Source: Ferrovibrio sp. (GTDB taxonomy: Bacteria; Pseudomonadota; Alphaproteobacteria; Ferrovibrionales; Ferrovibrionaceae). Taken from it: a stretch of DNA of 64,000 nucleotides. The notes below the pieces were generated by a model. That model had not been told where the DNA came from and did no database searches. It worked only from the letters and a program-made list of their open reading frames with translations. The translations under genes were made by a program, and so were the position numbers. The stretch lies in contig NZ_JAOZVR010000052.1 of the NCBI RefSeq assembly GCF_025869515.1, positions 109,016 to 173,015 on the forward strand. The letters are read 5' to 3'. Below are positions 55,440 to 64,000 of the stretch, piece after piece (within the stretch, counting starts at the first letter, position 1; each line of letters opens with the position of its first letter).

Positions 55440-56279
55440 CTACTCGGTAAAGGTGACGAGGCGCGTGAGGAAACCGAGCAGCTGGTCGAGCAGCATGCCG
55501 ATCACGCCGATGAACAGGATGGCGTTGATCACATTGGCGATCGACAGGTTGTTCCACTCGTTCCAGACGAAGTAGCCGATGCCGGTGCCGCCGACGAGCA
55601 TCTCGGCCGCCACGATCACCAGCCAGGCAATCGAGATCGAGATGCGCATGCCGGTGAGGATGGTGGGAGCCGCCGCCGGCAGGATGACCCGGAAAATCTT
55701 GCGGAAGGTGCCGACCTCCAGTGTGCGCGCCACGTTAAGCCACTCTTTCCGCACATTCGCTACGGCAAAGGCCGTGTTGGTCAGCATCGGCCAGACCGAG
55801 CAGATGAAGATGACGAAGATCGATGAGATCGCGCTGTCCTTGATCGTGTAGAGCGCCAGCGGCATCCACGCCAATGGAGAAACCGGCCGCATCACCTGAA
55901 TGAACGGATCGAGCGCCTGGCGGAACAGCGGCGACAGGCCGATCAGGAAACCGAGCGGCACCGCGACGATCACCGCCAGGCCGAAGCCGAGCGCGACGCG
56001 GCCGATGGAGTAGCCGAGCTGGATGCCGATGCCCTGATCGTTCGGCCCCTTGATATAGAAGGGATCGGCGAGATGGCCCCAGAGAATCTTCGCCACATCG
56101 AGCGGGCCGGGCATTGCCGATTTGCCCTGCGTCGCCGTCAGGCCCATCAGCTTGGCGTATTCCGGATCCATCGCCTGGGTCTGGCCGACGCCCGAAGTGG
56201 CGATCTGCCAGATCGCCAGCAGGGCCACCAGCAGCGCCGCCGAAACCACGGCGGCGCGCAGGCGGAATGACATCTTCAT
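55440..56279 (-). CDS. ABC transporter permease, nitrate/cyanate type
   Basis: A membrane subunit of the NrtB/CynB group, 279 aa with six predicted helices. The first (about 10-28) is followed by a periplasmic loop containing [19 protein letters not shown]. The cytoplasmic EAA-like loop that docks to the ATPase is around [20 protein letters not shown], with [20 protein letters not shown] following. It lies 21 bases after the substrate-binding protein gene. Confidence 0.93.
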   Translation of the reverse strand: MKMSFRLRAAVVSAALLVALLAIWQIATSGVGQTQAMDPEYAKLMGLTATQGKSAMPGPLDVAKILWGHLADPFYIKGPNDQGIGIQLGYSIGRVALGFGLAVIVAVPLGFLIGLSPLFRQALDPFIQVMRPVSPLAWMPLALYTIKDSAISSIFVIFICSVWPMLTNTAFAVANVRKEWLNVARTLEVGTFRKIFRVILPAAAPTILTGMRISISIAWLVIVAAEMLVGGTGIGYFVWNEWNNLSIANVINAILFIGVIGMLLDQLLGFLTRLVTFTE

Positions 56280-56300
56280 TCCCGATACTCCAGCTGGCCT

Positions 56301-57692
56301 TTAGACGCGCTTGATCTTGAACGAGTTGATGTACTCGGCCGGCTTGCTGGGATCGAACGGCTTGCCCATCACCGAGAAGGTCTTGTACGGGCTGCTCGGC
56401 GGGGTGAGGCCGACATCCTGCATCAGCTTCGCGGTATCGGTGGCGAGGAAGACCTGCTCTGCCACCTTCTGATAGTCGATATCGCCCTTGAGCTGGCCCC
56501 AGCGCTTCATCTGCGTGAGGATCCAGATGCCGAAGCTCTGCCAGGGGAAGGGCGCGAAATCGATGCGGTCGGGCACCTTCTTCACATTGCCCAGGCCGTC
56601 GGCGTAAGTGCCGGTCAAAACCTGTTCAACCACCGTCACCGGCTGGTTCAGATAGGCGGCCGGCGCGATGGCTTCGGCGATCTGCTTGCGGTTCTCGGCC
56701 TTGGTGGCATAGGCCGTCGCCTCGATGATGGCGCGCAGCAGCGCACGATAGGTATTCGGCGCCGTGGTGACAAATTCCTGGCTGGCGGCGAAGGCGCAGC
56801 AGGGATGGCCGTCCCAGATTTCCTTGGTCAGCAGGTGGATGAACCCGACGCCGTCATAGACCGCGCGCTGGTTGACCGGATCGGGCGCCAGGAAGCCGTC
56901 GATATTGTCGGCACGCAGGTTGGCCACCATTTCCGGCGGCGGCACGGCACGGATCTGCACATCGGTATCCGGATCGATACCGTGTTCGGCCAGGTAATAG
57001 CGCAGCAGGTAGTTGTGCATGGAATAGTCGAAGGGCACCGCGAGCTTGAAGCCCTTCCACGACTTCGGGTCGCGCTTGTCCTTGTGTTTCATCGCCAGCG
57101 TGATGGCCTGGCCGTTGATGTTTTCCACCGCCGGCATGGTGTAGGGAATCGGGTTCGAACCGGTGCCGGTGGTGATCGCCAGCGGCATCGGCGACAGCAT
57201 ATGGGCAGCGTCGTATTCCTTGTTGATGGTCTTGTCGCGGATCACCGCCCAGCCGGCGGTCTTGATCACATCGACATTCAGGCCGTGCTTGGAATAGAAG
57301 CCCATCGGATGCGCCATGATGATCGGCGTGGCGCAGGTGATGGCGATGAAGCCGACCTTGAGGTCTTTCTTTTCCAGCGGGCCCTTGTCCTGCGCGAAAA
57401 CCTCGCGCGCGGTCGCCAGCGGGAAGAACTGCTCGATGGCGGCCAGCAGGGTGCCGGCGCCGATGCTGTGCAGCACGCGTCGACGCGTCATGTCATCGGG
57501 GATCAGGGCGCGCACCACGGCCTGGTCGACCGCATTGGTCAGGCGCTTTTCCTCGTCGCCGGCGACCTGCAGCTGCTGGTCACGCTGCAGCAGCGCCAGC
57601 TCGGCATTGTGATGGGCGAGAGACTGATGGGCGCCGCAGGGACAGGCGGACAGATCGGTTTTGGAATCGAACGGATTCTTGAACAACGACAT
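56301..57692 (-). CDS. ABC transporter substrate-binding protein, nitrate/cyanate type, with long pre-Tat leader
   Basis: A 463-aa receptor of the NrtA/CynA group. The Tat motif TRRRVLHSIGAG comes only at residue 69, followed by a hydrophobic stretch and REVFAQ near residue 100. The first 68 residues are cytoplasmic-type sequence with SACPCGAHQSLAHHN, two Cys and three His that could bind metal. The mature domain shows KVGFIAITCATPIIMAHPMG, EYDAAHMLSPMPLAITTGTG, then PVNQRAVYDGVGFIHLLTKE. It is the first gene of the operon, transcribed from the sigma-54 promoter. Confidence 0.92.
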   Translation of the reverse strand: MSLFKNPFDSKTDLSACPCGAHQSLAHHNAELALLQRDQQLQVAGDEEKRLTNAVDQAVVRALIPDDMTRRRVLHSIGAGTLLAAIEQFFPLATAREVFAQDKGPLEKKDLKVGFIAITCATPIIMAHPMGFYSKHGLNVDVIKTAGWAVIRDKTINKEYDAAHMLSPMPLAITTGTGSNPIPYTMPAVENINGQAITLAMKHKDKRDPKSWKGFKLAVPFDYSMHNYLLRYYLAEHGIDPDTDVQIRAVPPPEMVANLRADNIDGFLAPDPVNQRAVYDGVGFIHLLTKEIWDGHPCCAFAASQEFVTTAPNTYRALLRAIIEATAYATKAENRKQIAEAIAPAAYLNQPVTVVEQVLTGTYADGLGNVKKVPDRIDFAPFPWQSFGIWILTQMKRWGQLKGDIDYQKVAEQVFLATDTAKLMQDVGLTPPSSPYKTFSVMGKPFDPSKPAEYINSFKIKRV

Positions 57693-57732
57693 CGTCGGTA
57701 TCTCCCCTGAATGGCTGCCTGGGATTCAGGGG

Positions 57733-57748
57733 AGCAAGGAGTATGCCA
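57733..57748 (-). promoter_or_regulatory. Sigma-54 (-24/-12) promoter of the cyanate operon
   Basis: On the minus strand TGGCATACTCCTTGCT fits the -24/-12 consensus: GG and GC dinucleotides separated by 10 bases. The expected transcription start is near 57722, about 30 bases ahead of the substrate-binding protein ATG. The divergent gene encodes a sigma-54 activator. Confidence 0.88.
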
Positions 57749-57828
57749 GCCCCCGCCGATTTCCCGATGGCGGCGCAGCCCCTCGTAAATCCGGCATAAA
57801 TGGCTGGCGGTGACGTCAAGGCCGATAT

Positions 57829-57881
57829 TACGAAAATTCGTAGTATACGAGACTTCGTAGTATGAATTACAATTCTTCGTA
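57829..57881. promoter_or_regulatory. Three activator-binding repeats, TACGA-type/TTCGTA
   Basis: Three 14-base elements: 57829-57842 (TACGAAAATTCGTA, a perfect inverted repeat), 57846-57859 (TACGAGACTTCGTA) and 57868-57881 (TACAATTCTTCGTA, left half degenerate). Starts are 17 and 22 bases apart. They stand about 80-135 bases upstream of the sigma-54 -12 element, the usual place of an enhancer. The third abuts the activator's ATG, so binding there should also repress its own gene. Confidence 0.8.
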
Positions 57882-59795
<1,914 letters not shown>

Positions 59796-59956
59796 AATAG
59801 CGGCAGGCCGCCCGGATTCTGGGCAGGCGGTGGCGAACCGGGAACGACGATCTGGCACTCCTGGCCCCTTGCCTGCCAGCCGCTTCGGCGCTTCACTGGC
59901 CCCTCTTCATTGGCTGCAGCCTTCCCCGACGCATTCCCATTCCCTGCGAGGCGACC

Positions 59957-60202
59957 ATGGCGACCCATCTGAAGCTCGACAAAAAAGGCAGGCTCGACCT
60001 GCCGCAGGACATGCGGGACAGCCACCATTGGCGGGCCGGCATGGAATTCAGCATCGAGGACCGGCCCGAAGGCCTGCTGCTGCGACCGCTCGGAAATCCG
60101 GCAAAAACCGTGAAAGGCCAGGCGCTCACGCATGGGAACAGCGGCTGCGACCGCGCCCTGGCTTCGGCCATGCGCGACCGCTACGCCAAGCTGGGCCACT
60201 AA
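59957..60202 (+). CDS. AbrB/SpoVT-like DNA-binding protein, orphan
   Basis: An 81-aa protein whose first 50 residues match the swapped-hairpin AbrB/MazE fold: HLKLDKKGRLDLPQDMRD, then WRAGMEFSIEDRPEGLLLRP. The short tail has RALASAMRDRYAKLGH. VapB-type antitoxins share this layout, with a PIN toxin gene following; here the next 159 bases (60203-60361) hold no toxin, so it is either an orphan antitoxin or a small transcription regulator. GAGG lies 5 bases before the ATG. Confidence 0.75.
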   Translation: MATHLKLDKKGRLDLPQDMRDSHHWRAGMEFSIEDRPEGLLLRPLGNPAKTVKGQALTHGNSGCDRALASAMRDRYAKLGH

Positions 60203-60361
60203 CCCCTTCTACAGATTGAAAGATCCGGATGCCCCCGGCGTGACCGCGGTCACGGCGGTGCCGGCGGCATGCTGCCAAGATACGGCCGCAATTCATCGCC
60301 ATGAATGCTCTGGATACGGTTGCCGTTCCCGGACGTTTGAATCCCGAGGTTTTCCCTGCCG

Positions 60362-61192
60362 ATGCGCCGTCCCGTCGTCCTTGCCATTCTGCTCGCCTGC
60401 GCCGCCCTCGCGGCGCTGCCGGCGGCGCATGCGCAGACGGTGTCCGACAGCAACAAGACCCCTGACGGCAGCAAGACTGTGGTGCAGGGCAAGGATGCGC
60501 AACCCTGGCATCTGACCATCGGCGGCGGCGCGATCTATGCACCGAGCTATCTCGGCTCCGATCATTACGAGGTCGATCCGCTGCCGCTGTTCGACCTGCG
60601 CTATGCCGACCGGGCCTTCCTGTCCACCCGCGACGGCCTCGGCCTCAATCTGCTGAACGCGACGAACTGGCGCGCCGGCCCGGTGGTGAAATACCGCTTC
60701 GCCCGCGACCAGGATGACGACGATGCCTTGCGCGGCATGGGCGATGTCGATGCCGCCGGCGAGGCCGGCGGTTATGTGCATTACGACCTGCGCCCGTTCA
60801 CGATGGGCGCCGAAATGCGCCAGGGCTTCGGCGGCCATGACGGCGTGATCGGCGATGCCTTTATCAACTGGAGCACCAAACTGAGCGACAGTCTGATGCT
60901 CACCGTCGGCCCGAAGGCGACGATCGCAAGCAGCGATTTCACCCAGACTTATTTCGGCGTCAGTCAGAGTCAGTCGGCACGCAGCGGCTACCGCGTCTAC
61001 AATCCCGATGGCGCCTTCATGAGCTACGGCCTGGGCGCCAGCCTGCGCTACCAGATCACCGACCAGCTTTCGCTCGGCGGCTTTGCCGGCATCGACCGTA
61101 TTGTCGGCGATGCCGCCGACAGCCCGCTGGTCGACCAGGCCGGCTCGGCGACGCAGGGCCGCCTCGGCCTGACGCTCGGCTTCGGCTGGTAA
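60362..61192 (+). CDS. MipA/OmpV-family outer-membrane protein
   Basis: A 276-aa outer-membrane barrel. Signal peptide to about residue 25 (AAHAQT). The barrel has family motifs: LTIGGGAIYAPSYLGSDHYE, PLPLFDLRYADRAFLSTRDG, GLGLNLLNATNWRAGPVVKY and a C-terminal strand ending LGLTLGFGW with the final aromatic residue used by the BAM complex. MipA was described as a scaffold linking murein hydrolase and synthase; many homologues are just barrels of unknown role. It is followed by the palindrome cluster. Confidence 0.92.
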   Translation: MRRPVVLAILLACAALAALPAAHAQTVSDSNKTPDGSKTVVQGKDAQPWHLTIGGGAIYAPSYLGSDHYEVDPLPLFDLRYADRAFLSTRDGLGLNLLNATNWRAGPVVKYRFARDQDDDDALRGMGDVDAAGEAGGYVHYDLRPFTMGAEMRQGFGGHDGVIGDAFINWSTKLSDSLMLTVGPKATIASSDFTQTYFGVSQSQSARSGYRVYNPDGAFMSYGLGASLRYQITDQLSLGGFAGIDRIVGDAADSPLVDQAGSATQGRLGLTLGFGW

Positions 61193-61208
61193 ACGCAAAA
61201 AAGCCGGC

Positions 61209-61333
61209 ACCCTCGGATTTATTCCGAGGGTCCATCTGTGCGTTCCGATACACGGATGGTTGGGATGGACCCTCGGCCATCGCGCTTTGCGCGAATGCTG
61301 ATGTATGGCGGCAAAGCCGCCGGGCCCGAGGGT
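61209..61333. repeat. Cluster of nested palindromes between convergent genes
   Basis: Five stems in 125 bases: ACCCTCGGA/TCCGAGGGT (61209-61231); CCATCTGTG/CACGGATGG (61232-61259, one G-T pair); ACCCTCGG/CCGAGGGT (61269-61333) enclosing CGCGC-TTT-GCGCG (61281-61293) and GGCGGC-AAA-GCCGCC (61307-61321). The ACCCTCGG core occurs twice and its complement twice. It could act as a bidirectional terminator region for mipA and the M20 gene, or be a dispersed REP-like element. Confidence 0.8.
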
Positions 61334-61372
61334 GACGATCTATGAGAGAGCAGCTTTACGCTTGCGCAAGCC

Positions 61373-62569
61373 TTACCGTGCGTCGCCCAGTTCCACATCC
61401 ACCAGATTAACCCAGTAGGCCGCGCCGGTCAGAATGATCTGGTCGTTGAAGTCGTAATGCGGCGTATGCACGTAGTGGCAGGAGCCGTCGCTGATGCTGC
61501 CGCCGTTGCCGATCAGGATATAGGCGCCGGGCTTCTTCTCCAGCATGAAGGCGAAATCCTCGGCACCGGTCAGCGGCTCGACATCGCCATCGGTGCGCGT
61601 CTCGCCCACGGTGAGCGCGGCGGCCTTCAGCGCCAGCGCGGTCTGCTCCACCGCGTTGCGCAGCGGCGGATAGCGGCGCAGATAATGATACTCGACGCTG
61701 GCGCCATGCGCAGAGGCGATGCCCTGGGCGATCTCGCCTAAGCGCCGCGCCAGCAGGTCACGGTCTTCCGGCGTGTAGCTGCGCGCCGTGCCGCGGATGG
61801 TGACCTCGGACGGAATCACATTGGGCGAACCGTACGCACCGCCGGCGATATGCCCGACGCTGACCACGGCCGCGTGCTGCGGATTGATGTTGCGGCCGAT
61901 GATGCTCTGCGTCGCGGTGATGAAGGCCGCCGCCGGCATCGTCGGGTCGGTGCCCATATAGGGCATCGCGCCATGGCCGCCGGTGCCGCGGAACACGGCG
62001 GTCCAGGTGTCGGAGGCTGCCATCATCGGACCGGACCGGATGGCGAAATCGCCGGTGTTCAGACCCGGCATGTTGTGCATGCCATAGACGGCATCGCAGG
62101 GAAATTTCTCGAACAGCCCGTCCTCGATCATCACCCGCGCGCCGGCCTCGCCTTCCTCGGCCGGCTGGAAGATGAAATGCAGCGTGCCGGCGAAATCCGG
62201 ATTCTGCGCCAGATGTCTGGCGGCGCCGAGCAGCATGGTGGTATGGCCGTCATGACCGCAGGCATGCATCTTGCCGTCATGCACCGAGCGGTGATCGAAG
62301 GTGTTCTTTTCCTGCAGGTTCAGCGCATCCATGTCGGCGCGCAGCGCAATGGCGCGCTGGCCCGGCCTTTTCCCCTTCAGGGTGCCGACCACACCGGTTT
62401 TCCCTAAGCCGCGATGGATCGGGATACCCCATTCGGTCAGCCGCGCCGCCACCACATCTGCGGTGCGGTTTTCCTCGAAGGCGGTTTCGGGATGGGCATG
62501 GATGTCGTGGCGGATCGCGGTTAGTTCGTCGCGATACTTTTCCATATCCTTCAGGATAGTCTTGCTCAT
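61373..62569 (-). CDS. M20-family amidohydrolase (hippurate hydrolase/N-acyl amino acid hydrolase type)
   Basis: A zinc aminoacylase of 398 aa. Motifs are IRHDIHAHPETAFEE at the start, ADMDALNLQE, MHACGHDGHTTMLLGAA with the metal cysteine/histidines of the M20D group, FIFQPAEEGEAGARVMIEDG with the catalytic glutamate, and TGAEDFAFMLEKKPGAYILIG. The lid domain carries GTGGHGAMPYMGTDPTMPAA. It is predicted to release amino acids from N-acyl or N-aroyl forms. The 150 bases before it are shared with a divergent MFS gene that may import its substrate or export its product. Confidence 0.94.
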   Translation of the reverse strand: MSKTILKDMEKYRDELTAIRHDIHAHPETAFEENRTADVVAARLTEWGIPIHRGLGKTGVVGTLKGKRPGQRAIALRADMDALNLQEKNTFDHRSVHDGKMHACGHDGHTTMLLGAARHLAQNPDFAGTLHFIFQPAEEGEAGARVMIEDGLFEKFPCDAVYGMHNMPGLNTGDFAIRSGPMMAASDTWTAVFRGTGGHGAMPYMGTDPTMPAAAFITATQSIIGRNINPQHAAVVSVGHIAGGAYGSPNVIPSEVTIRGTARSYTPEDRDLLARRLGEIAQGIASAHGASVEYHYLRRYPPLRNAVEQTALALKAAALTVGETRTDGDVEPLTGAEDFAFMLEKKPGAYILIGNGGSISDGSCHYVHTPHYDFNDQIILTGAAYWVNLVDVELGDAR

Positions 62570-62719
62570 GCGAGTCTCTTCTGTGTCAGGGGTTTGCCGT
62601 TAACACAGCATCCCGGCGCCGGACTGGCAAGATGTAGGGATACATTTCCCCCTCTGGACTTGTGCGAATCCATCCCTATCATCCCCCGCACCCGAGACAA
62701 GAACGAACAGAGCCCCGTC

Positions 62720-64000
62720 ATGGCCACCGATACCGCCTCCACCAGTTCCGCTTCGCGCCGCCCCTCCTTCCATCACCCTTCGCTCAGCCAGTGGCAGAGC
62801 GTCTCGATCCTCGCCGGCGCCGCCATCATGCTGTCGCTCGCCATGGGCATGCGGCAGAGCCTCGGCCTGTTCATGCAGCCGGTGACCAAGGATATCGGCA
62901 TCTCGGCTGCCGACTTCGCCTTCGCGCTGGCCATCCAGAATATCGTCTGGGGTATCTCGCAGCCCTTTGCCGGCGCGCTGGTCGATAAATTCGGTACCCG
63001 CCTGATCGCGCTGTTCGGCGGCCTGCTCTATGCCGGCGCGCTGATCGTGACCGCCTATGCGCACAGCACCTGGATGGTGACGCTGGGATCGGGCCTGATG
63101 ATCGGCGTGGCGCTGGCCTGCACCACATCCGGCATCGCCGCCAAGATCGCCGCGAAAGTCGTGCGACCCGAGCGCCGCAGCCTGGCCTTCGGCCTGGTCT
63201 CCGCCGCCGGCTCGATCGGCACCTTCTTCTGCGCGCCGCTGGCCCAGAGCGTGATCCAGGCGAGCGGCTGGCAGATGGCGATGTTTGTGTTCGTCGCGCT
63301 GGCTGCCGCCATGCTGCCCGCCGCGCTGATCGGCGGTAAGGCCGACAAGGTACCGGTGGACAGCATGCCCGGCGCCGTCGAGACCATGCGCAGCACGCTC
63401 GGCGAGGCGGCCAACCATGGCGGCTACATCGTGATGGCGGCGGCCTTCTTCGTCTGCGGCCTGCAACTGGTTTTCCTCACCACGCATCTGCCCACCTTCC
63501 TGGCCGATTGCGGGGCCGACCCGATGCTGAGCGCGCAGGCGCTGGCCGTCATCGGTGCCTTCAACGTCTTCGGCAGCTGGCTGTTCGGCTGGCTCGGCGA
63601 CCGCTATCACAAGCCGATGCTGCTCGGCCTGATCTACCTGCTGCGCTCGGCGGCCATCGCGGTCTATTTCATGTCGCCGGTCAGCCAGGCTTCCACGCTG
63701 GTCTTCGCCGCCATCATGGGCACGCTGTGGCTCGGCGTGATTCCGCTGGTCAACGGCCTGGTGGCGCAGATTTTCGGCATCCGCTATCTCGCCACGCTGA
63801 CCGGCATCGCCTTCTTCAGCCACCAGGTCGGCAGCTTCCTCGGTGCCTGGGCCGGCGGCGTGATCTATGACGTGCTCGGTTCCTACACGCTGGCCTGGCA
63901 GCTCGCCGCCGGCATCGGTGCCGCCGCCGGCGTGATGCAGCTGTTCATGAACACGCGGCCGACCGAACGCGTGCTGGCCAGCCAGCGCGCCGTGGTAGGG
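62720..64000 (+). CDS. MFS transporter, 3-prime end beyond the window
   Basis: A major-facilitator permease, 427 codons seen with no stop before the window ends. About twelve helices are visible starting at residue 27 (SVSILAGAAIMLSLAMGMRQ), with the loop 2-3 motif GALVDKFGTRLIALFGG and its second-half counterpart GWLGDRYHKPMLLGL. The N-terminal SMAMGMRQSLGLFMQP-like segment is typical of the oxalate/formate antiporter-related MFS group of monocarboxylate carriers. The substrate is unknown. It is divergent from the M20 amidohydrolase. Confidence 0.92.
   Translation, partial: MATDTASTSSASRRPSFHHPSLSQWQSVSILAGAAIMLSLAMGMRQSLGLFMQPVTKDIGISAADFAFALAIQNIVWGISQPFAGALVDKFGTRLIALFGGLLYAGALIVTAYAHSTWMVTLGSGLMIGVALACTTSGIAAKIAAKVVRPERRSLAFGLVSAAGSIGTFFCAPLAQSVIQASGWQMAMFVFVALAAAMLPAALIGGKADKVPVDSMPGAVETMRSTLGEAANHGGYIVMAAAFFVCGLQLVFLTTHLPTFLADCGADPMLSAQALAVIGAFNVFGSWLFGWLGDRYHKPMLLGLIYLLRSAAIAVYFMSPVSQASTLVFAAIMGTLWLGVIPLVNGLVAQIFGIRYLATLTGIAFFSHQVGSFLGAWAGGVIYDVLGSYTLAWQLAAGIGAAAGVMQLFMNTRPTERVLASQRAVVG

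Noticed and set aside
60203-60361. Toxin gene after the AbrB-like protein
   Set aside because: No frame of useful length with PIN, MazF or RelE motifs.

Overview
The window is one contiguous, GC-rich stretch of an alphaproteobacterial chromosome. The best fit is a Rhodospirillales-like, free-living lineage, but the genus cannot be fixed from sequence alone. Three things support this: the classic alphaproteobacterial housekeeping order (pnp-rpsO-truB-rbfA-infB-ylxR-nusA-rimP, then metK, a PraR/PhrR-type HTH gene, lnt, corC, ybeY, phoH-like ybeZ and miaB, then plsC-fur-mucR-tsaB/rimI); a MucR/Ros regulator; and an IalB-family protein. No phage, insertion sequence, CRISPR array, rRNA or tRNA gene was recognised.

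Layout. 1-7 kb: the tail of a RidA-like gene, an XRE-cupin regulator divergent from a class III aminotransferase, a short minus-strand run (PcaC-like protein, cell-wall hydrolase, DsbA-fold isomerase, dGTPase) and an orphan membrane histidine kinase. 7-10.5 kb: a complete tctCBA tricarboxylate-type transporter, preceded by a 20-bp-period minisatellite and followed by a strong terminator that may end a small RNA. 10.5-14 kb: a thioesterase, secreted proteins and a sulfotransferase. 14-33 kb: the translation, RNA and envelope housekeeping block, all on the minus strand. 33-39 kb: a TonB receptor/FecR/FecI-type sigma cassette and a TPR-OGT (SPINDLY-like) gene, which interrupt the usual miaB-plsC-fur neighbourhood. 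39-46.8 kb: plsC, fur, mucR, a fused tsaB-rimI gene, a VanX-like dipeptidase and a minus-strand sppA-ihfB-lapA-OCD-FAD oxidase run. 46.9-51.7 kb: a secreted propeller-like protein, a PAS protein, an ECF sigma factor, an IalB-like protein, rlmN and a small secreted protein. 51.7-59.8 kb: a cyanate module. 59.9-64 kb: an orphan AbrB-like gene, MipA, a palindrome cluster, an M20 amidohydrolase and an MFS transporter that runs off the end.

The most coherent system is the cyanate module. A PAS-PAS sigma-54 activator is divergent from an operon encoding a nitrate/cyanate-type ABC transporter and cyanase. The intergenic region holds a textbook -24/-12 promoter and three copies of a TACGA/TTCGTA inverted repeat, the last abutting the activator's start codon. 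A chemoreceptor with a NIT (nitrate/nitrite-type) sensor domain lies just past the operon terminator. I infer a locally controlled circuit for sensing, importing and degrading cyanate. Other points for a second look are the FecIR-TonB-OGT block, the TsaB-RimI fusion, a possible switch-like leader ahead of metK, an orphan CbtA-like gene in the translation block, a lysine-rich tail on YbeY, and the unexplained repeats at 7.0 and 61.2 kb.
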